NCBI GenBank assembly: GCA_008360975.2
Contig: CM039211.1
Span: 21,858,943-21,922,942, forward strand
Direction of reading: 5' to 3'
Origin: Lichenostomus cassidix
Taxonomy: Eukaryota; Chordata; Aves; Passeriformes; Meliphagidae
Length of the DNA stretch: 64,000 nucleotides
The notes beneath the pieces were generated by a model that saw only the letters and a program-made list of their open reading frames with translations, searched no databases and was not told where the DNA came from. Positions within the stretch are counted from its first letter, which is position 1. Each line of letters starts with the position of its first letter. A program made the position numbers and the translations under genes. Below are positions 37,698 through 50,411 of the stretch, in pieces.

Positions 37698-39977
37698 GCA
37701 ATATATATAGCAAATCACTTGGAATTAAAGAAATTTAGCAAATCAAGGGCAAAATAAAAGCAAAACCAAATAAAGCAATATCCCGGTTGCAAATAGGAAT
37801 TCTGTTTCTGAACAATGGCAACTCTGTGCTCTTCTGTGCCCTTCATGCAGGGAGGTGAGGCCTATGTAAATTTAAATCATGCTAAATGTAATAGCTTCAA
37901 GGGAAAAGAAATGCACCTAAGCTTTAGTTCTTCTTTTGTGCTGACAAGGCTCCTTCTAATTGTCATGCCTGGGCAAAAAGTCTTTTGCTTTTAACAGAGT
38001 TGCACAGAGAAAGAGAGCAGATAAAACCATGTCTATATATACAGGGATAGAAACTTACCTCTGAAAAGGCATTCAAAAGGAAAAAGTTCCTTTTAAACAA
38101 AACGTCTTCTCATTTTACTTTCAGGAAGCACTCTACTGCACAATCACATAGGATTAATCTTGTATCTCTAACCCTTCCTCCTATTGTTTGTGTTAAATAA
38201 AAATATATGGTAAGAGGTAGGAAGGGACCATATAAACTACTGGGGGCAAATTCTGCTTGGGACTACATGAAAGCAGTAAACCATCACCCTTCTTATAAAG
38301 AACAGAAAAAGAGGTTTGAAATGTTTAAATTTCATGAATCTGCTTACTTTCCTCATGGGGTAGGTCTAATCACTTCCTGAGAAAATCAAAGCAACCAAAT
38401 CCATGAGTTGTTCAGATCATCTTTATTGATTACTGTAGGCAAATTTCTATCCAGTAAGGGCTTTCCATGCTTGCTACCTGCAAATTAACTTCACTGTTGC
38501 AGCACAGGGTTGTCTGACAGTGATAGGATCAGACTTCTGATGAAGTTTCTGTTCACCTAGGTGGAGTTTTGTATAAGATCTCAAGTGCCATTCCTGTTTT
38601 AATTATTTGCTACCCTGACATAATAAAGCTGGCTTTGTTGGCTTCCTATTACCACATTGCTATTGCTTTGCTGACAACTGTATTACTAGCTGCTATCTCA
38701 TTGCTGTTATTATGGTCTCATGCATTTTTTTGGTGCTGCTACACTAGCTGAAGACTGCTGGAATTTCCAATTTTATTCACTAACGCCTTTGCCCATGCAC
38801 CTCTTGAGATGGGGTGTCACTATACAGTCAGCAATGGTATTTTACACTGTATATACCAATACCTCATTTACCATGTGAAGTATTTAATAAAGCAGAGGTC
38901 TAGCCAGGAGACAGCTAGCTCACCACAAAGATGACAGTAGTATGGATAAGGAGAAATTTTCAACATTTTGCAAAGCTATTCACTGAATTTATTTCTTCCT
39001 TTCATGTCAGTAGCCACCAGCTTGGTAAAAAATTGTCACTTCTCATTCCTAGCAATGTTTTACTTCAGGCCTGTCTGTAATCTTCTTCATTAATACAGAA
39101 AATTTGAAAACATGAACTGGACAAGCTCAACAGATTCAGCTGTCTAAATAAAGATATTAGTATTACAGTACTGAAAAGAATAAATCAATTCACATTTTTA
39201 GTGCTTGAACTGATAGTACTACAAGCCTCTAGATATCATTTAGAAAATGTGAAACACACCCATTTACAAAGCTGAATTTATTTAACATTTTAAAGCACAG
39301 CCTGCAAAGATCCAGTCTTTATTTATAGCAATGGTCTTTCAGTCAACCAGAATAAGTGGGTTTTTTTCTTCTTAATAACAAACCCAAGTCTCTCACTCAT
39401 ACAGGGCAACAAGCTCCAACAATTTTTGTCTTATATTTCCTTATCAGCCTCAAGGATTAAGGCTTGAATTTTTAGACCTCAGTATTTCCTTCTGTTATAA
39501 GAAAATTTTGCAAAGTCTCATCTTCTAAGGTAGAGCTGCATTTCATAACCCCACTATATCAGATTGTCTCCCCCACCCCAATGGCTTTCTTCCAAGTTTA
39601 TTGGGTAGGGGCTTGTTTCCTAAAAAAGCTTTTCCTGCCTGGAAGTAGAGGCTTCCAAACACAAATATGCCCAAGTACTTCAAGATGGTTAGTCTGAGCT
39701 ATGCACCTCCAAAAGTTAAGCATAAGGAAGTTCCAGGATGACAAAGGGAACTGGAAGTTCATACAATGTAGTAAACAAAACAGCATTTACTGTGATGACC
39801 ACCATGCCACGGAGCAGAAAAAACATAGTTTTGAGAGCATGTTCCTACAAAAGATTACTGAAGAGTAAAACAGTCCCTGGCTTCCACAAACATAGACACC
39901 ACACCATTAATTTCATTTCTATGTGCCTCTAGGTGTAATTCTTCTAAGCTACATACTCATCTACCTCTCTCACTCAC
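37416..39977. other. Single-copy DNA, no gene seen
   Basis: Besides the (AT)n tract there is a strong minus-strand donor-like site at 38056 without a credible exon behind it. No repeat family was recognised. Confidence 0.4.
37663..37694. repeat. (AT)n microsatellite
   Basis: There are about 16 uninterrupted AT units, followed at 37702-37709 by a smaller ATATATAT island with the same flank (TAGCAATATAT). It is probably length-polymorphic. Confidence 0.95.
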
Positions 39978-40050
39978 CGTGACCAGTTTTCTGCCCCCTT
40001 GCTCCATAAATTTGTCTGTGATTCTACACGTGTTCTGGTGTCATTCAGCA
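39978..40050 (-). CDS. Weak candidate internal exon on the minus strand
   Basis: Read on the minus strand, a pyrimidine-rich tract ending in AG (just above 40050) precedes 73 open bases and the donor ACG|GTGAGT at 39978/39977. The frame encodes LNDTRTRVESQTNLW then SKGAENW (phase 1 in, phase 2 out). Both splice signals are good and the residues look plausible, but 73 nt is short enough to arise by chance. No family was recognised. A minus-strand gene here would be on the strand opposite to the better exon candidates. Confidence 0.22.
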
Positions 40051-42454
40051 CTCAGAATAGCACAGGAGGAGGCACAGCACTCCTACATATATGCCTGTAG
40101 CCTCCCACATACTCAACACAACATTTGTGTAAATTTAAGCAGAAACAGGCACAACTGAAAACTCACTCATACAAACAGAGTATATCTCACTATGGCAAAT
40201 CAAGCATAGAGTAGAACAGATCAAACCCCAGCTCAAGAGGAAAACCAAGAACTCTAAGATCACAAAAAGGAACAGAATATTGGAAACTAGATATAACATT
40301 TATCTAAAAAATGTCCAAATTGATTTTAGAGTGAACAACACGTGACCCATATTTCCTGCTGGAATTATCTGTGGAATGGTGCACTTTTCAAATGCCTAAT
40401 TCAGAGGAAAAGAAAACACTAGTTTTTGCATCTACTTGGTCAAAGCAGGAAAAAAAAACAAAAGAGAGACAATCTAACCATGAAAGACAATGTCAGCTCT
40501 GAATCAGAGCAGCTGCATCTGTATAAAGCCAAAAACCAAAAATTATGTGAGCCAAACCCATAAAGCAAGAACTCACCACCCCATTATTCTAGGGATCATA
40601 ACACACTAATTATGCAGTCTTACTTCTATCTACAGGCCAGTAAATTCTGAGACTCAGAAAAAACTGATGAAATGACCACTCATCAATTCCCCTGCTCCTT
40701 ATTAAAAAATCTATAAGGTTTTGTGGCCACACTCCAGCCAAGATGTAAACTCTTATAAGATTCTACACAGTAACATTCACTACCATCTCAAGTCACTAGT
40801 ATGACCTTCTGCCACAAGTTCAGCAGCTGGTTTATTGTTCATTTGGTTCATCCCTGGATGGTAATAAAATTGAATGTTTTGTTCAAAATATACTTCCTGA
40901 TCTCTTTACATACTTTGTCTAACAGCATCTCCCTGTATCATCAGTTCAACTTGCAATTTTTAGGAAGTTTCTTGGCGGTCACCTATCACAAGGCACAAAG
41001 GCCTTCCTAGAATAAATGAAATCTCTTGCTCTGAATACCCAGATTTCATCACTTGTTTCTTCCTATCCCATAACATGAGAATGTTTAGTAAAGACATAAT
41101 GACTTAAAATGGGTGTAACACAATTGGTATTGTTAATATATTTCTTCAGAAGAAATACTCCAGGGATTGAGAAAGCAAGAATAATCTACCATTTCTTTTC
41201 CTGAAGTAACTGACTTTATTGTAAATGAAAAAAAGAGGAAAAAATCAACACAGTCATGAGAACAACAAAATAGAAAATAGATGTGTACATTTTTCTGGAC
41301 AAGCTCTAACCTTTTAGTGACAACTGCTGCAGACTGAAAATAAAATTGTATGAGGTTCAAGGACACCAGCCACATTTTTCCCCCCTCTGCCTGCCTATCA
41401 GAAACAATTGCAACAGTGCTAGACTCCACAAGAAATAGTCTAGCAGATAAGCGAGTGTCAGTGACAAAGGTCAGAATTAAAGGGCATAGTTTGGTAATTG
41501 AGAAAAATAAGGATACACTTGGCAAATATGCACATGGAGTTCAGGGAAAGTAGATTAAGGGAAGAGGAACTTACAAAATAAAGGGGAAAAGTTGTTTTCA
41601 CCGTGTGAGACAGCAAGAGATAGGGCAAAAAAAATATATTCAAGCTTACAAGCCACTGAGCTACCAGTTTCTTCAGAACGTGAAGAACAATTCTCTGGAG
41701 AGAAGTCCGTGTACAGCAGATAACCACACCATCAGGAGTATCAACTTCTCCCCACACCTGATCCATCGCATCAGAAAGAGAAAAGATACTGGTGTCTGTT
41801 AACTACTGCTAAGAGGTCCAACATAAGCAGCTACGAAAAGTAAGTTCTGTATCTGCCCCACATCTCCATTGGTGATATTTCTGTAGGTATCTAAATGTCC
41901 TCTGAAAATATTTATGGATGCCAGGAGACAGAAAGACAGGGAGTGAACAACTGCTTTAAAAATTTATAATCTACGAGGTTTTTATACACTTACATCAAAA
42001 TAGGGCAACCCCAAAGATGATACAGCTTAGATCCACTTGGAATAAAAATTGCATGAATTCAAGTCTTATCATTTATACAGGCACCATCAGGTCAGCCCTT
42101 TTGGCCTCCTAACTGCAACCAACCACCTACTATTTTCCAGCCCTAAAAGATCACAGTTGAGCAGAGGCACTAAAAGTCAGTAATAAACTCAGTTTATATG
42201 GGCCTGACAATAAAGAGAGAAAATCATCATTAAAGCATATGGTGACAGCACTACCATCACTGTACATCTCTGCTCCCACTAGAAATGCTTCTTGTAGACC
42301 TGCTCCTTTTCATCAATCCATGCAGTTTCTGCTCCACCATTCAAGACAGATAAGACCTCTTAATAAGCAGGAGCAGTAAGAGTCTCAGGGCTCTGCCACA
42401 CAAACCTGTTTTTCTTCACATATAACACCAATTGTCACTGCAACAAAGTTCCTA
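40051..42454. other. Single-copy DNA outside the exon candidate
   Basis: Apart from 41402-41553, no repeat or gene was recognised. Confidence 0.4.
41402..41553 (+). CDS. Candidate (possibly terminal) exon, unrecognised product
   Basis: An unusually strong acceptor (a 30-bp tract nearly all pyrimidine ending CAG at 41401) opens a frame of about 50 codons. It contains VLDSTRNSLADKRVSVTK and GHSLVIEKNKDTLGKY. A TAG stop lies at 41551-41553. An AATAAA hexamer follows at 41577-41582, which would suit a short 3' end. The charged, serine-containing composition is protein-like. A competing minus-strand open frame (41133-41525) overlaps it. No domain was recognised. If it is real, it ends a transcript 3 kb before the 44.56-kb exon candidate, so the two would be alternative exons or separate genes. 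Confidence 0.28.
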
Positions 42455-42518
42455 AGGTGGAATTGGCGGTGTTAGGTTTCCAGATGGACTTGATTTTAAA
42501 TGATTCTGTGACTCTATG
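42455..42518 (+). mobile_element. CR1 LINE tail, very short
   Basis: 'ggtggaattggcggtgttag', 'atggacttgattttaaatg' and 'attctgtgactctatg' match the final approximately 65 bp of a CR1, with a small internal deletion of the 'atgatcttaaaggtc' part. Confidence 0.75.
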
Positions 42519-44559
42519 TAGTCAGGCCTGAGCTGACCTAAACCAGCTCAATAACTCCAGCTGTGCTGGCACAAGCATTTAACTCCCTAGCCTAGTACTT
42601 GACCTGGTTAGCATTGCAATTGCATGGCAAACCTAGAAGCTCTTTAGTACAGGCATGTGCAAGTAGTCATATAGTGCAGGCTGGAACCATAGACTTGTCA
42701 CTTAGTATGGTGATATAGGATGAAAAATAGTAGTTTAGAAGCAGGCATGGTACCCTGCACAAAACTGCAAAACTTGACTGTTTTGTAGAACAGCAGCAAT
42801 GATGCATAAAATTGAAAGAACAAATAATGTCATAGTTTTTCCTTGCTACAAATGTTCCTGCAATTACCCATTTGGGGAAAAATTCAATTATCCTTTCACT
42901 GTACTTGCTCTTTAACACACAGAAAGAACACAGTTGCCATTCTGACTTTTAATGAAGGGGTTTCATTACATTTTACTGTACAAATAGATTGTTTTCAAAG
43001 ATAAATATGTCATACTAATGATTTACAAGCTTATTATGTCACTTAAGTTTTCTAAACAGTTTTAAGAATGTTTCTTTCTTTGAAAAGAATAAAGACTTCC
43101 TATCCTAAGTGAATAGATATGAACAACACAACAGAGCCAAGGTAAATTCTTCTCGTGACTAGAGAAGGAAAAAGCTTTTGTATTTGTTGAAGGTTATATC
43201 ATTTGTTTTATGGAAGAGGAATTAAGTACAGAGACTGGCTAGCTAGGCAGCCCTGTGTTTGTAGCCTATGATCACACAGGATCAAGTGCAGAGTAACAAA
43301 AAGGCCTAGATAGCAGGAAACCAAACATGTCCAGCATAGCTACTCAAGGAAGCATTAATTAGATTCCAAGTAGCTTAAATACAGCTCCTTCAGTACAAGT
43401 TTCATGAGGAATACTTAAGATGACAAAAAGCATACATTTCATTCCTTTCCTGCCTTTTCTCTTTCAAGTCTTCTCACATTTATTTGTAATTTTTGCTTCC
43501 AAGGAAGTAGCTGTTCATCTCTACCTTTGTTTCTTAGCTATTATGCTAATTCTGTATTTCAACAGTTACTGTTTCACACACTTATCGATTTCATTGCAAT
43601 TTGCTTAATACTGATCACAAAACAAATTTTATATTAAAAAAAAGACTAGGTATTTAGTTATGCAAAAAAAAAACAGAAACAAGAGAAATTAAAAAATAAA
43701 AATACAGAAAGACATCAGTTTGAAAAGATGTCTTTTGAGTTTACAAATAAAACCCATGAACAATCCAAATAGATTTGTACTGTTTCACCATCTATTTACA
43801 GATGCTGAGAACAGAAAGAGAGCATTACATTAAACATCTTTGGTCAGTCTCATAGACAAACCCTCATTACCATGCAGGTCCTCAATGAAGTTTAACAGAA
43901 TTCCTAAATGCCCCGGGTGCTAAATCAGTACTATAAGAGGATTTGCAATATACAGAAAGATTGCTGATAATTTCACTGACTAACCTAATCATTATAGTAA
44001 TCTTCAACAAACAGAAAACCGTGCAAATTTGTAGTTAATGTTTGCCAATTCCTATGGAAAAACTGGTTAGACAAACTGGTTCCTGTGCATTGAGAATTAA
44101 AATACCACCTATATTTAAACTGAGCTGCAACAATTTGACTTTATAGCAGCTGCATGCATGCAAGTGGACCAATTTGTCACCAGAGAAGCAAAATATAATA
44201 ATTTTGGCATGTCACAACAGGTAGATGTAGTCACTTCTGAAACATATACAATTACATTATTCGAACTTGGATAGTTAGAGACAGGTAGATAATTCATGAA
44301 GCAGAATTTATGACAGACCATGTTACAGTTTAGATACAAACCTGAAAACAAAACATCATTTGAAATAGGATTCTTGTTTTACACTCCTCAATTCACCAAA
44401 ACAAATTATTGCTATTCATAATGAAATTTCAAAGACACAGTTCACCTGGATATGATGACTTTTGTCTTCAAATAAACTTATAAAGTGCTGCATATAAAAA
44501 GAAAACTCCCTTATGATGTCACAACACTACGTTACTCATTAACTGATTTTTAAACCTAG
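42519..44559. other. Single-copy DNA, no gene seen
   Basis: An A-rich stretch lies at 43636-43705. No repeat family was recognised. Confidence 0.45.
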
Positions 44560-44795
44560 TTCAAGCTAGAGTCACACCAAGACAGCACTTCCTACAGCAG
44601 TGAAAAGCTGTATGTTTCAAGGATCGCTCTAGAACCGAACTTACCCAGGTCTGCAGTTAATTCCATTAAAATGCTGAAAAAAGGAAGCTCCTTGGAGGAC
44701 TCAGTTTTTCATTCTGAAAGTCGGAACAGCTTCCGAAAGTCAAGTAATGACGCCCCAGCCAGCCCTACAGAGAGCATTGGATCGGTGTTTATAAG
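44560..44795 (+). CDS. Best internal coding-exon candidate; serine-rich segment, gene not recognised
   Basis: A clean acceptor (ACTGATTTTTAAACCTAG, ending at 44559) is followed by 236 open bases and the donor ATAAG|GTAAAT at 44795/44796. The frame starts at the first exon base (phase 0) and leaves in phase 2. It encodes 78 residues plus two bases. Readable stretches are FKLESHQDSTSYSSEKLYV, EPNLPRSAVNSIKMLKKG, SSLEDSVFHSESRNSFRKSS and SPTESIGSVFI. About a quarter of the residues are serine. There are basic-Ser and Ser-Pro motifs (RNSFRKSS, ASPTES) typical of phosphorylated, disordered linkers of signalling or scaffold proteins. There is no Cys or Trp. Alternatively Met at 44671 could start a shorter first exon. 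No domain or family was identified. The next downstream + strand exon candidate is the CpG-island exon, which ends in the same phase. Confidence 0.5.
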
Positions 44796-47700
44796 GTAAA
44801 TCCCAGTTTGTTTGAATGTTTTGCATGTGCTTGATGATGGGGAAACAGGGCAGCAACATGGGAGGGCACTGGGACAAACGCACTAATGAAAATACCCAGA
44901 AGAGGAAGCTGAATTTGAGAAGGCAATGCATGTAAAGACGTAATTTCACGTATGTTACTGACTGAACTGGGAAGGAGACCACTACTGTAAAGGAGAAACT
45001 TGTACTAGAGGGCAGGGTATTGTTTTCTACTTCCTTAGCTGCTGACACTGAAATAGGGCTTTGAAAGTGTATAACACTATACACTAGCAAAACTCAGGTC
45101 TTAAATTGGCCTCTACAGGATCACCTAAATACCTATAATATTTGATCTCCATAAAAAACAAATACAAACTTTGCTAGATCAGGGAGTTTAACAAAATATT
45201 TTCATGTGTGTTTTTGGCCTAAAAGAACTTCATAATACTTATTAAAATAATTTTCAAGATGAGAGCCACCTTATTTGCAAGCAATATTCATGGAAGAGGA
45301 ACACTTGCTAAATGAATACCAGCAAAGGGTTTCCTGGTAGAACACTGCGATAAAAAATTAAGGGGAAATCTGTTTTCTTACTTTTGAAGGATGCACTTGT
45401 TGAATTTCAGGTTCCCTCTATGGTGGAATTCAATGCAATAAAGAGTTCTGGATAAATCACACACATTTTAGACAGCACAGACAAATCAGGCAAAGCAATG
45501 TCAGAGGACTACTGGCACTGTTTATCCTTGCTCATCTACTACAGGAGCAAGACAAGTAAACATCCATAGTACTGATGTCAACCCATCAATAATAAAATAG
45601 CTTTAAAAAGCTATTCAAAAAACTTCAGGCATTTATTGGTTCTTAATCCACTTGAAAATTCTTTGCCAAGGGCTTGTCCTTAATTGTTGCACAGTGCCAA
45701 AGAGCCTTAAAGAGTGATTTGGAACCTCTACATAGTCTTTGTGTGGTTGAATTACATTTCTCTGTGGCTGTGAACAAATTCTTTATATGGGGTGACAGAT
45801 CTTATAACTAATTGGGTCACTACTATAAATGAGTCTGTTGACCTCATTTTTTTCTCTTTTGAAATGTTATTAGGGTTTTTTAATATTATATCTGCATACC
45901 ATCCTTTCTTCCAGCTCAAATGTCAGGGAGATAATGTCCAACAGTTAAAACAAATAATAAACAAATAATAAATAATCAGAAATTTTAATCAATCAGATTA
46001 ATCAGAATTAATTAACAAAATTAATCAGAAGTTTTAATTAGAGGCTTCAAAGACTCTTACCTAGAACTAATCACTTAGATCTTGTTTTTAAACAAAAAAT
46101 CCACATGTTTTCGTAACTCATTTTCCAGTTAGGCATGGGACATAAGTACATATAGTGGTATTTGGAGGGCGCAGCACAAATTGGGGATGTTAACCACTTC
46201 CTAATTTGGACAATATAAAGCTTGTCTTATTTTCTGTGTCCTGTCCAGAACACTGGGCAGACAGATTTACCTACTTTTTTATTTAACACCAGATAACCGT
46301 ACACAAAAAGCTGCCATATGTGCTCTGGGGGCAACATGACCAGCCCTTACACAGAACAGAGTCCTTTACCCCAGATTTCTCAATAATCAACCTGCCTGCC
46401 AAGTATTGAGTGGTAGGGGCAGGCCTTCTAGAAATCCAGTTTACTCAATTGCTGGTTCAGTAAGGGTAATATGATCATAAAACCCTGCTATGAAACTACA
46501 CCTCTATCAATAGCAAAGATGGCGTAGCAGGCTGCAAATACTTGACAATCTAAAAAGAAGGATCCGTGATAGCACACAATGAGCTAGGAGATGGACTGAG
46601 CCCTCACCAAACTTGCTTTTCATGTGTTTGTCACAGTCATGATATATTTATTCAAAATGAGTCACATGAAAAATCAGGAAAAATGCTTTTGGGAAAAATA
46701 AATGCAGGCTCTGCATTTTTGGGTACTATTTTCAGTACAGTCCTATTTATTTGGAGCATATTTTCCATATATGAAGATGCATCCACAGAGAAAATTTACT
46801 ATATTAATGATTGTTCTTCCTCATTCTAATTATTCATGCCCGAGGACAAAAACTGACTATATGCCTGAGTTTTTATATACATCTGTTTTCACCTCACTGT
46901 AATTGGCACCATGTGGATGAGCAGGAATTTGGCAGTAACCAGGGAGTTATTAACATTTCATAAAGGGGATCTTGCAGTTTATCACCATGGCAGCATGTTA
47001 TTCCTGACATAGAGCAAAACTGATTTCAGAAGCAAATTAAGACTCTGGTGCTAAAGCCAAGGTGTCAGCCATACATTACAGATCAGAAATTTGTACTGAT
47101 AAAAGTACTCGCCACATGTGTGTGCAGCATTTTATTAGCATGAATGTAGAGTTGTTCTAAAATTAGAACAAAACATTTTCCAGTAGACCACATCAAAATA
47201 TGGGCTAAAATGATAGGGATCTCAAGCTCCCATTTGGAGCCCATCCCTATAATATGAGTCAAGACCCTGTATCCAGTTCTCCTAAAATTTAGAAAAATCT
47301 CAAGCCTTTCGGTTTTGAACAATCTTCAGAATGACTCTAGAAGGCTTGCAAGCACTCAGGCATACCTGGTTCCAAAAAAGGATCCATATGTAGTCCTCCA
47401 TGATATACAGATTCAGTAGCTATATACAGACATGTATCTCATTCATTAGATGCATGCACATCATCTGTCTCATACCCTAAACATACAGCTGTAGCTGGAT
47501 TGAAATTCTTGTCCAAGTCATCTGCATACAGAGATGTCACACCCAATTGGATGTTGTCCAGGATTTCCTTGCATATTTATAATGAGAGGATGACAAATCA
47601 AGTTAATGTGAGCCACCAGAGTAGAACAAGCAATATTTACATTTATATTTTTCAGCGTAGCTGGATAATATATTAAATGAGAACATATATTTCTTTTACT

Positions 47701-48849
47701 ATAAATAGAAATATATTTCTTCTAATTATACATGGAGAAAATAAGATGCCATGAGATTTGATACAATAATTTTAAAGGACAAGATCTAGGCATCACAGTA
47801 TTCTGTTAGCATTGCCATCCATGAGGCATCCAGGGCAATATATTGCATGAAAATATGCCATAACAGCTCCTTTTTTTAATCATGAGCTATGAGGAGACAC
47901 TAACTTGTGTGTTTTTCAGCAAAATGCCAACTGGCTGAGTGCTTTCACGCAGCTAGAAGAACCAAACTGTTACATGTCACAAGGCTGACTTTTCCAGAAT
48001 GTGAGAAAGTTGCCATGAACAATTTGGAGGGAGATGAATGTTCCTTTATTTCAACAGTTCTGCTGTTTTGCCATTAACCCTCCTTCCCATACTGTTTTTT
48101 TGACCACCATGGCACAGTAAGACACAGTGATGAGGCTCACAGTATGCTGTGTGTTGTGTGTGACTCTGCACAGGTCATTGTGAAGGTCACTGAGATCTAA
48201 ATGGCAGTAAATGTGCAGACGAGTACATTTACAATGTGTTCCACGTTCACTGAGAATGTTCACCCATATATTACTAATACCCCAGAAGTTTTGTGTGGCA
48301 GTGTGTCTCCTTTTTCCTACTGGGTGTTACGGCACATGGTTGTAGCCTAGTCTAGTTCCCCCAGTGTTTCAGTATGGAGGCACAAGAAACAGCCCCAGCA
48401 TGCCTCACCATTTGTGATAATGCACCAACTACCTTCCAGCCCAGCTTACCTCATTTGCTTGATGTGCTGCCCTGTCCAAAGGGGAGGTCAACCAATACTG
48501 TAATCCAGGCTACCTTAAAAGCGGGAATGGATAGGCAGTAAGACTTCCAGTAAACCTCTCAGAACTAAAATATTACCTGATATGGGTATCTATAAAGTAA
48601 TCTCAAACTTTAAAAAAGAAATAAATTACTTAAACTCCTAATCCAGGCAAGGAACAAGACTAAACTGGCCAAAACTGCTTTTCACTCCTTACAAAATTGC
48701 ACCACTCACTGTATTCTGGCCCTAATTATCTTTCACAGACTACTTTGGACCTTGGCTCCGTCTATTTTGAGCATACTTCAGGTATGCTGAGTAACTTGAA
48801 CACTGTTTTTGAACATTTCTGCTTGAGTCAGGAGCATCATCAACCCCAG
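44796..48849. other. Single-copy DNA with a small repeated motif
   Basis: At 45973-46038 the word AATCAGAAATTTTAAT and its near copy AATCAGAAGTTTTAAT flank several shorter AATCAG units, a local duplication in AT-rich DNA. An exon-like acceptor with branch-point CTAAC at 47910-47919 is described among the findings. No repeat family was recognised. Confidence 0.4.
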
Positions 48850-49170
48850 ATCAGATCATGTATGGCTTTGTCTAGCTGGATCTTGACCCTCCAAAGACAG
48901 AGTCCATAGCCTCTCCAGGCAACTTTTTCCAATGTTGCATCACGTTTTTAGTCCAGTTATTTCATTTTTTCTAGTGTGCATCTCCCAAGGTATCAGCCAG
49001 GCTTCACTCTAACTTGTGTGTATTCTAGAAATTACAACTTTTTTCCCTGTTTCAACATATTTCCAAATGTCTATTAGTTTGTGTCTCATACCATCAGAGC
49101 TCCTATTTCTATCGTATCTAACACAAGACTGCTTTCCTATCACATTTCAACTATAAGGACTTATTTTGCA
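48850..49170 (-). mobile_element. Old CR1 fragment, minus strand
   Basis: The + strand reads 'ggctttgtctagctggatct', 'ctccaaagacagagtccata', 'gcctctccaggcaacttttt', 'cctgtttcaacatatttcc' and 'tgtctcataccatcagagct', the complement of a diverged CR1 3' region (older subfamily). Confidence 0.7.
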
Positions 49171-50037
49171 GGTCTTTCAACATTTAATGGTTTCAAGGCA
49201 TTTGCATAACTTTTACAGAATCCTTCCAATGCAGAGTATCATACAGAAAACTGAAGACAAGATATATATAATGATCTATTAGGCAAAAGTATCTGTATTC
49301 AGGTACTATTAAGGCTGTATTTCTTAACACATTTTTGCAACTGCAAAGAAATACAGAAGAATTCTCTACTGAGGAGCAACATGCTCAAAGTGTACAGAAT
49401 GCTTGTAATCACTTTACTCATTTTCTGCTTTGTTTTTTTCCAAGGAAGTTTTCCTCACATTCCAGCATGCTGACACTTGCCATATAAAATGAGAAATACT
49501 TTATTAGCAGGGTCAATGACTGTACTGAAATAAACCTTGTTGATTAAGACAATCTCTAACCCTGTTTATTTTCAGCTAGATTGTCTTTTTTATCATTCAG
49601 TAGCAATATCCTAGCCATGAATCTCTAGGCATGGGTAGCAGTACCACTGCTTTTTATACTTCCTAGTATGTCTCATTAGGCTCTTTTACTCCTTCTTTCT
49701 TCATGTCCTTCAAGACATAATTCATAATTATTCTGATAAATTGAAGAAACAGATTGGAAAGGAAAAGAAATAGAGCAATGTGTACAAAGGGTATGTAGAC
49801 CGTCATTCTTAGTCAAGTTATATAATTTGCTGCCCATGTACTAGAGGAAAACAACATCTCAGCTGACCTTAATAAAAGCTTTTTTAGGTCACAGTGTTTG
49901 AACACTAACCTTGAGTCAGCCTCACCCTGTTGTGAAACACAAACACTCTACTGTAAAATATGACCAGTGGTACTGTGTATAGGACAGATTAAGTAATCTT
50001 TTAAACTCCTCTCTATATAGCCTTCATAAGACTACTG
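49171..50037. other. Single-copy DNA, no gene seen
   Basis: No feature was recognised. Confidence 0.45.
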
Positions 50038-50411
50038 GTGTCCAGCCTGGAGGACCACACTTCAGAAAATACCTGAACCTAGCAGAGGCAGTTCATAGGA
50101 AAGAAAAGAAGTCCAAACTCACAATTTGTTTTATCTGAGATTAAAGACGAAAATGAGGAGAAACTGGAGACAGCTTTTCACTGTTCTTCATCTTGAACAG
50201 GTTCAGAAGTCATGGCTCTAGATTTCAGCAACAAGGATTCAAAACTGTGCTAGGGATGGAGGACATCCCCTGGATAATAGCAAACACTGGAAGTGGTTGC
50301 CTGGACACACTGATGACTTTTAAAAACAACTTAGACAAGAGTCTTGCCAGAAATGACACAGCAATAGTAGGCCTTACCTTGGGTCAGGGAATGAACTCAA
50401 TGATTCAGTGA
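50038..50411 (+). mobile_element. Old CR1-clade fragment, 3' end
   Basis: 'gtccagcctggaggaccaca' and 'cttcagaaaatacctgaacc' align with the CR1 C-terminal region. 'gaagtggttgcctggacaca', 'taaaaacaacttagacaaga', 'gtcttgccagaaatgacaca' and 'caatgattcagtgat' align with the 3' UTR of an old CR1 type. It is heavily diverged. Confidence 0.65.

Noticed and set aside
38050..38110. Strong minus-strand donor-like GAG|GTAAGT
   Set aside because: All frames behind it meet stops before any usable acceptor.
41133..41525. 130-codon minus-strand frame
   Set aside because: It is hydrophobic, Phe/Ser-rich and AT-driven, overlaps the better + strand candidate, and has no splice or start evidence.
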